The notes beneath the pieces were generated by a model. The model searched no databases. It was not told the origin of the DNA and worked only from the letters and a program-made list of their open reading frames with translations. From Bacteroidota bacterium (GTDB taxonomy: Bacteria > Bacteroidota > Bacteroidia > Flavobacteriales > Weeksellaceae), in assembly GCA_023458535.1 (NCBI GenBank), contig JAEWYW010000022.1, forward strand, positions 1-18,727: a stretch of 18,727 nt of DNA. Direction: 5' to 3'. Positions 16,201 through 18,727 of this stretch are shown in pieces (within the stretch, counting starts at the first letter, position 1; each line of letters opens with the position of its first letter). The position numbers and the translations under genes are program-made.

Positions 16201-17271
16201 AAGGATTTTAAAGCCAATTTACAAGTTTCTCCTTTTAATGATTTCAGAGTTGACTTTAATGTGGTGCACACTTACAACAGAAACTTCTCCCAAGTAGGAT
16301 TCAATACAAACGTAAATGCTTTTGCAAACGATTTTATTACCTATTCCAATTCTGCTATTTTGGTGAATACTTCGTTTAAAGATGGTACCGCTATTTATCA
16401 AACGATGAGAGAAAATGCAATGGCATTGTCACAACAGTTAGGCAGTACACCAGGACCTGATGGTTTTGCAGATGGTTACAGCATTGCCAATGCCTATGTA
16501 TTAATTCCGGCATTTAAAGCCGCAGTTGAAGGTAAAGGTGTTACAGCAATGGGGGATGCTAAAAAATCTGGTACTCCACTACCTAACTGGAGGTTGGTAT
16601 ATTCAGGGCTTAAGAATTTCCCTATTATCAATGGTCAGTTCTCGAAATTTGATATTCTTCATGGTTATACCGCCAATATGGTGTATTCGGGAATACAATC
16701 AAGCATAGACTATTACGGTAATGTTGGTGGGAAAGATGTGAATGGGGATTACATCAATCCGTTTACCTTCTCCCAGGTCGCTTATAATGAATCTTACTCT
16801 CCATTAATTGGTGTGGACGTTACTATGAGAAATAATATGCAGTTTGGGGTTCAGTATAATCTTAACCGTTCATTAATTTTAGGGTTGGTGAATCATACAC
16901 TTACTGAAGATTCAAATAAAGAATATGTTGTTAAATTGGGTTATATTATTAGAAACTTTAGGCTTGGCAACGGTGGAGGAAACCGAAGAGGGCCAAATAG
17001 AGGAAGTGATCTTAATATCCGTGCGAACTTCTCCCTAAGAGATAGTAAAACCAGCATTACCAATATATTGTTGCAAGATTCTCAGATTACGGGTGGGCAA
17101 AAATTAATGAATATTGATGTTTCGGCTGATTATAATGTTTCAGAAAGTTTAAATCTAAGGATATTCTATAACCAGATGACCTCCAAATATAAAATATCAA
17201 CGGCTTTCCCTCTTTCTACTATTCGAGCAGGGATCACCGCAAGTTTTACTTTTGGTAACTCAGGATTCTAA
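10249..17271 (+). CDS. sprA: Type IX secretion outer-membrane translocon protein SprA (Sov)
   Basis: This giant protein has about 2340 residues, matching SprA of flavobacteria (about 2400) and Porphyromonas Sov. It starts with a signal peptide: basic RTRK, hydrophobic IYIILSFFCVSAHFF, likely cleavage near Ala25-Gln26. SprA forms the very large outer-membrane beta-barrel through which type IX cargo (gliding adhesins, enzymes with C-terminal T9SS domains) leaves the periplasm. Supporting segments: GSVKVTANGVQLTEGVDYTV with its continuation (about 660-705), GDERRIQDAGYDGLND (about 1039-1054), and the Asp/Asn-rich EDVNKDYNLDQNENYNQYEV (about 1124-1143), all resembling conserved SprA blocks. Alternating amphipathic strands run throughout, and the C-terminus ends in strand-like SFTFGNSGF. 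No ATG is available near the start: GTG (10249) or TTG (10246) must be used. It lies directly behind ruvA, a common flavobacterial linkage, and a terminator follows 9 bases after the stop. Confidence 0.96.
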   Translation: MNRTRKPGIYIILSFFCVSAHFFEAQTKPEEGYIIKKDYELPDPTQYEAYYDIKTGMYYVYPKIGGIVTGTPTVMSPEDYQNFIMAQQAKAYYKDKSDKYSLMFRKDKSEAEKQGLIPSLYIRNRLFENIFGSNKIEIIPSGYASFDFAGLYQKIDNPMVLPQNRTSFTFDIKQKIQLGLLGKVGENLQLKANYDTQSGFAFENRMNLVWQAKGTWKDLQTKGLNDPTTGGEDKKIKRVEFGNVNMPLSTSLIRGSESLFGVKTEFQLGKTYGTLVLSQQQGEARNIVVQGGGAVSTFKVNAIDYEDNQHYFVGQYFLNNYDNSLLNYPQINSLINITRMEVWVLDRGNSNLSYQKSIVGVRDIGEGASGYPNNTQSGVYQAVTSQPGLRDANTTYNALNNQSLPNSSGALEPYQDGENFIFNRKARRLEATEFTFHPQLGYISLNQRLNEDQLLAVSYSYTVNGSNTVYKVGEFSEESNVLVTKLLKPNSSVKTTSPMWNLMMKNIYSMDAGQVSRDQFILNLYYRDAQTGGKVNYLPNTPVQNTNLLKLMNWDRLNINGDLQSNSDGTTGDGVFDFTPGITIRPDDGKLIFTKTQPFGNHLANVLGSNDPQYVFNDLYTQQKQVAKQSNLAQRYTMEGRYKGAQGQGISLGAVNVPQGSVKVTANGVQLTEGVDYTVDYMTGTVTIINETVKQSGQAINISLENNLTFNTQRKRFLGLNLERRFSDNFLIGGTVVNYSESPLTQKVNYGQEAVNNTMAGVNLMYNNQLPFLTRLTDKIPLINTEAPSNLNFKMEAAYLMPGLNKGTNNQSYIDDFEQTTSKISLKEPAAWSLASKPEKNAGDPVFNGAGANNDITNGYGRGLLSWYSIDPRFWGIGGNPPAGINPEAVSNHASRRVQLSEIYNSRDFVAGEQTFTNTFDISYYPQERGPYNLNPNTEATQQRWAGIMRPVSVTNFVNSNIEYVEFWMMDPYADGNNLGADPKLLLQLGNVSEDVLKDGLMQYENGLPTPNAPSTTSTSNWGTQPKQPPILYAFSTEGDERRIQDAGYDGLNDQQEALKFGTDFVNPVTNEMDPASDNFLFYLSSKFTGASAGSLIQRYKYFRGPDGNSQSNSLEVSSQAPDSEDVNKDYNLDQNENYNQYEVSLDKTNLTLGSNYIVDEKTVNAQFQNGQTSDVKWFLFRIPVKEYMAGIGNGGDGEQVLNNVRFARLLLKGFDNTSTLRFATMDLVRSDWRTYTSKIASPDVPTNQEGIGDSNVNLEVGSVNLEENGMNQPPYVLPPGIDRQVLSGNAGAQRQNEASLYLKAKNLRSKAAGVFKDTTLDMRRYKKLKLFVHAEDPNLRGGVGSGLVDEHTKFFIRFGSDATDNYYEYESSVRFTDKLATTPLEIWPTENEVDFDIQNFVDLKIKRDKALGGIITDRYQDPEFGDNFKKIYVKGRPSLGNVSTIMVGVRNTSDRGNVAGPDEVILWVNEIRLSDIDNKGGYAGNASLNFNLGDFATVNTSASYTSVGFGDINSRPAERTQSTQSAFNINTTVNVDKFLPEKTGMKIPVNYSYSQTIEDPKYNPLDTDVEFSKAANKEELKKIARTYTQQRSIGVVNMHKERVNTTKPTKFYDVENISVTAMFNDDYYRDIYTKRNLRQYLRGYIDYNYTFKPWVIKPFNKMISDTAKSTKYLRWIKDFNINPVPTRFSFRTEIDRNYNELEFRNIEAILSGNPGNDFAAIKNRNFYFGWQYGLGFAFTKSLKLEVNSAMRTLNDNVDVNTMDTNSIFQNAFRAGRPVLYNHKVQLNYKLPFQLIPYLNFLDAEVGYGVTYNWNARSTALLNSPNGQGSLGSIGQNAKVIQVNGRADFPLLFNSFKYYKDINTKLQKRKAEIDSINNANTLAWEKKKFRFKKYKFKNKLTPLQSAAYLLTAVKNLDVTYTQNEGTVLPGLLSAPNWYGYGQTLGGPTYGFLLGSQADIRREVMERGWVSSSEYLLDPYIYNMNKDFKANLQVSPFNDFRVDFNVVHTYNRNFSQVGFNTNVNAFANDFITYSNSAILVNTSFKDGTAIYQTMRENAMALSQQLGSTPGPDGFADGYSIANAYVLIPAFKAAVEGKGVTAMGDAKKSGTPLPNWRLVYSGLKNFPIINGQFSKFDILHGYTANMVYSGIQSSIDYYGNVGGKDVNGDYINPFTFSQVAYNESYSPLIGVDVTMRNNMQFGVQYNLNRSLILGLVNHTLTEDSNKEYVVKLGYIIRNFRLGNGGGNRRGPNRGSDLNIRANFSLRDSKTSITNILLQDSQITGGQKLMNIDVSADYNVSESLNLRIFYNQMTSKYKISTAFPLSTIRAGITASFTFGNSGF

Positions 17272-17280
17272 ATGATTATT

Positions 17281-17313
17281 AAAGGTTCCACTCGCGAAAG
17301 TGGAACCTTTTTT
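17281..17313 (+). terminator. Rho-independent terminator after sprA
   Basis: A perfect 12-bp stem, AAAGGTTCCACT (17281-17292) with AGTGGAACCTTT (17299-17310), a 6-base loop CGCGAA, and T residues to 17313. The complementary A-run precedes the stem, so it could also work in the reverse direction, although no minus-strand gene needs it. Confidence 0.95.
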
Positions 17314-17332
17314 ATAAAACATGTACCAATTG

Positions 17333-17363
17333 TTTGAAGCCATATAGAATTTTAATACATTTG
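17333..17363 (+). promoter_or_regulatory. Promoter of the gcvH-vanZ operon
   Basis: TTTG at 17333-17336, exactly 19 bases, then TACATTTG at 17356-17363. This is a full consensus promoter 20 bases upstream of the gcvH ATG, giving a leader of about 15 bases. Confidence 0.85.
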
Positions 17364-17383
17364 TAAATATTAAAAATAAAAAA

Positions 17384-17761
17384 ATGAACACACCATCAGA
17401 ATTAAAGTACACCAAAGAACACGAGTGGGTAAAAATTGAAGGAAATGTTGCCACAATTGGTATTACAGACTTTGCTCAAGGAGAATTAGGAGATATCGTT
17501 TTCGTTGATGTAGATTCTATTGATGACGATTTGGCTGCAGGCGATGTTTTTGGAAGCGTTGAAGCGGTAAAAACTGTTTCAGATTTATATTTACCTGTTT
17601 CAGGAAAAGTAACAGAATTCAATGAGTTCCTTGAAGACGAACCAGAATTACTAAACTCTGATCCATATGGTAAAGGATGGATCATTAAAGTTGAACTTGC
17701 AGAAGGTGCAGACCTTTCTCAACTTTTAACAGCTGAAGATTACCAAGAGTTAATTGGATAA
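17384..17761 (+). CDS. gcvH: Glycine cleavage system H protein
   Basis: The protein has 125 residues, the standard length. It begins with LKYTKEHEWVKIEGNVATIGITDFAQ, the family's N-terminal signature. The lipoyl attachment site is Lys63 in GSVEAVKTVSDLYLPVSG, and the C-terminal YGKGWIIKVEL block is intact. GcvH carries the aminomethyl group on its lipoyl-lysine arm between the P, T and L proteins in glycine breakdown, feeding one-carbon units into tetrahydrofolate. gcvP, gcvT and lipoylation genes are not adjacent, as is common in this phylum. It has its own consensus promoter and overlaps the following vanZ-like gene by 8 bases. Confidence 0.97.
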   Translation: MNTPSELKYTKEHEWVKIEGNVATIGITDFAQGELGDIVFVDVDSIDDDLAAGDVFGSVEAVKTVSDLYLPVSGKVTEFNEFLEDEPELLNSDPYGKGWIIKVELAEGADLSQLLTAEDYQELIG

Positions 17762-18116
17762 AATTTCAAAAATATTTAGTAAGATTTTGCCCATTTATTG
17801 GGCATTTCTTACTTATATGCTCCTCAAACCAGGAGCTGAGAACAAAGAATATTGGTTCATGTTCGATGGGATAGATAAACTTTTGCATTTATCTATATTC
17901 GCTTTCTTAGGCTTTGCTTTCATGGCGGCCTTTCCAAAAATAAAATTTATCGCATTTCTTTATATCATGTTAATCTATGCATTTCTCACAGAAATACTTC
18001 AGGAGGAGATGGGTTTAGGTCGATCAATGGAGAACTTAGACATTGTTGCTGATACATTGGGATGTATATTGGGGTATTTTATATTCAAACAAACAAGAAA
18101 GTATCTTAAAGTGTAA
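17754..18116 (+). CDS. VanZ-like family membrane protein
   Basis: The protein has 120 residues with about four hydrophobic segments (about 11-24, 43-60, 64-80, 97-112). VanZ-family features: DKLLHLSIFAFLGF (41-54), the acidic and Gln residues of TEILQEEMGLGR (79-90), and DIVADTLGCILGY (96-108). VanZ of enterococci gives low-level teicoplanin resistance; most relatives have no known function. The start is a TTG at 17754, inside the last codons of gcvH. The first in-frame ATG is at residue 22 and would remove half of the first membrane segment (ILPIYWAFLTYM), so the TTG is preferred. The 8-base overlap indicates translational coupling with gcvH. No strong terminator follows, only a 5-bp stem at 18127-18141. 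Confidence 0.82.
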   Translation: MDKISKIFSKILPIYWAFLTYMLLKPGAENKEYWFMFDGIDKLLHLSIFAFLGFAFMAAFPKIKFIAFLYIMLIYAFLTEILQEEMGLGRSMENLDIVADTLGCILGYFIFKQTRKYLKV

Positions 18117-18162
18117 ATTATTAATATACTGAAAACCAGTACTTTTAGTAATTGCTTTCATT

Positions 18163-18194
18163 TTTGGTATTTTCTTTGATATTGATTACATTTG
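18163..18194 (+). promoter_or_regulatory. Promoter-like match P0 in the rrn-type control region
   Basis: TTTG at 18163-18166, a 20-base spacer and TACATTTG at 18187-18194, a full consensus match. It is the first of four plus-strand matches between vanZ and the window's right edge. A start near 18199 would transcribe across both DnaA-box-like sites. Confidence 0.5.
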
Positions 18195-18217
18195 ATTTTC
18201 ATTATTTCGCAGTATAA

Positions 18218-18226
18218 TGTGGATAA
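18218..18226 (-). promoter_or_regulatory. DnaA-box sequence (perfect nonamer)
   Basis: The minus strand reads TTATCCACA, identical to the canonical DnaA box. It lies in non-coding DNA and faces a second, 8-of-9 copy at 18276-18284. A nonamer can occur by chance, so the pairing and location matter more than the single site. Confidence 0.4.
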
Positions 18227-18275
18227 CTTTCAAAACTCTGTAACCCATTGCATAATAGATGTTTTGGTTAGCTTT

Positions 18276-18284
18276 TTATCCACT
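18276..18284 (+). promoter_or_regulatory. DnaA-box-like sequence (8 of 9)
   Basis: TTATCCACT differs from TTATCCACA only in the last base. It is inverted relative to the perfect site at 18218-18226, 49 bases away. A weaker 7-of-9 match, TTTTTCACA, follows at 18291-18299. Confidence 0.35.
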
Positions 18285-18308
18285 TTCAATTTTTTCACAT
18301 ATTTATTA

Positions 18309-18341
18309 TTTGCTTTGTATTGATTCGCTGTTCTATCTTTG
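18309..18341 (+). promoter_or_regulatory. Promoter P1 in the rrn-type control region
   Basis: TTTG at 18309-18312, a 21-base spacer and TATCTTTG at 18334-18341. The transcribed start, GCACTCGCAATC, nearly repeats that of P3 (GCATTCGCAAATC). A T-rich stretch (18291-18310) precedes it. Confidence 0.65.
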
Positions 18342-18462
18342 CACTCGCAATCAGGGATGATGGCAGCGCAGGAGGGATTAGTTGGGGGATTGTTTAAAAG
18401 GGTGCTAATGGTGCTGATTAAATAAGATTCGCAATTAATTTTAAAAAAAAACTTCAAAAAGA

Positions 18463-18495
18463 TTTGTTTTATAATAAATAAAGTTATTATCTTTG
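18463..18495 (+). promoter_or_regulatory. Promoter P2 in the rrn-type control region
   Basis: TTTG at 18463-18466, a 21-base spacer and TATCTTTG at 18488-18495, followed by CA. An A-tract (18443-18451) and AAAAAG (18456-18461) lie directly upstream in about 10-bp phase, as in UP-like or curved DNA at strong promoters. Confidence 0.75.
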
Positions 18496-18582
18496 CAACC
18501 TCAATAAAACGAGAGAGTAGGCGATAGGCTTTGATTTAGAATAGAGGATGTTTAAAAAAAAGAAATTTTTTTTTCAAAAACA

Positions 18583-18614
18583 TTTGGTCAGGTCAAAATA
18601 AAGTTTTACTTTTG
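18583..18614 (+). promoter_or_regulatory. Promoter P3 in the rrn-type control region
   Basis: TTTG at 18583-18586, a 20-base spacer and TACTTTTG at 18607-18614, followed by CA. Immediately upstream is an A8-GAAA-T9-like block (about 18553-18574), which should be strongly bent. This is the promoter closest to the presumed rRNA. Confidence 0.75.
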
Positions 18615-18618
18615 CATT

Positions 18619-18727
18619 CGCAAATCGGAACAACAAACGACAGAAGAAGTTGTCTGATTAGAGCGAAAAGAGAAGAGATCATTGATAATAAGATATACAA
18701 CCAAGTAAGGAAAAACTAAGGCGTAGA
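18619..18727 (+). other. Probable rRNA operon leader (runs off the right edge)
   Basis: This non-coding, A/G-rich transcript region lies downstream of three or four tandem consensus promoters. It starts with a hairpin (18623-18659) and contains GATCATTGATA (18677-18687), which resembles the boxA antitermination element found before rRNA genes. It then ends in an A-rich stretch with ACAACCAAGTAAGG, of the kind I associate with rRNA precursors in this phylum. No rRNA gene bases are identifiable within the window, so the assignment is inference from promoter strength, tandem arrangement and leader composition. A stable RNA or a highly expressed protein operon is the alternative. Confidence 0.55.
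18623..18659 (+). other. 5' hairpin of the leader transcript
   Basis: AATCGGAACAAC (18623-18634) pairs with GTTGTCTGATT (18649-18659) through 11 pairs, with one G-U and one bulged A, around a 14-base loop. No T-tract follows, so it is not a terminator. It begins at or just after the predicted P3 start site and could stabilise the 5' end or be a processing site. Confidence 0.5.

Noticed and set aside
18127..18141. TACTG/CAGTA stem after the vanZ-like gene
   Set aside because: Only 5 bp, with a short, interrupted T-run; too weak to call a terminator.
18369..18375. AGGAGGG, a Shine-Dalgarno-like run
   Set aside because: Bacteroidetes rarely use Shine-Dalgarno pairing, and no good start codon with a meaningful frame follows at the right distance.
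18230..18457. 75-codon minus-strand ORF in the promoter array
   Set aside because: Low-complexity Lys/Asn/Thr-rich translation with no domain, lying across P1 and both short plus-strand frames; it best fits chance in AT-rich regulatory DNA.
1..18727. CRISPR arrays, insertion sequences, integrases, phage or toxin-antitoxin modules
   Set aside because: No regularly spaced repeats, terminal inverted repeats, transposase or recombinase motifs were seen. Gene content is housekeeping and the base composition of the genes is uniform.

Overview
The window comes from a low-GC member of the Bacteroidetes, most likely a flavobacterium of the Chryseobacterium/Weeksellaceae type. Three things point there. 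It carries a full-length SprA, the type IX secretion translocon protein. Nearly every visible promoter has the Bacteroidetes form (TTTG, about 18-21 bp, then TAnnTTTG) rather than -35/-10 boxes. The gene pairs ruvA-sprA and gcvH-vanZ are typical of that group. I ran no searches; genus-level placement is inference.

Layout. 1-627: the 3' end of a secreted or periplasmic TlpA-like thioredoxin. 628-778: a self-contained tRNA-Met(CAT) unit with its own promoter and terminator. 870-1541: an ankyrin-repeat protein, possibly a lipoprotein. 1692-1814: an unannotated small transcription unit with a promoter, a 5' hairpin, a 21-codon ORF and a strong terminator, running into the 3' end of the convergent DUF3810 gene. 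1793-5877 (minus strand): gtrA-like, then a 1-acyl-glycerol-3-phosphate acyltransferase, then (with its own promoter) an FHS-type major facilitator and a DUF3810 membrane zincin whose start overlaps the transporter's stop. 6085-9571 (plus): a small coiled-coil protein, a BadF/BadG-type sugar kinase and the malic enzyme MaeB, closed by a terminator. 9636-17313: ruvA and sprA, almost touching and in the same frame, closed by a terminator. 17333-18116: gcvH and a vanZ-like gene, overlapping by 8 bases.

18117-18727 has no conventional gene and is the most information-dense non-coding part. It contains four promoter matches in a row on the plus strand, two inverted DnaA-box-like nonamers, A-tracts, and a leader with a 5' hairpin and a boxA-like stretch. 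This is what the upstream region of a ribosomal RNA operon looks like; the rRNA itself would begin just past the right edge.

Most genes are housekeeping: translation (tRNA), central carbon metabolism (MaeB, GcvH), DNA repair (RuvA), secretion (SprA) and envelope lipid or sugar chemistry (acyltransferase, GtrA). I see no phage, transposon, CRISPR or defence cassette. The items most likely to be undescribed are the small transcript at 1727-1814, the transporter's periplasmic insert, and the rrn-type control region with possible microproteins at the right end.
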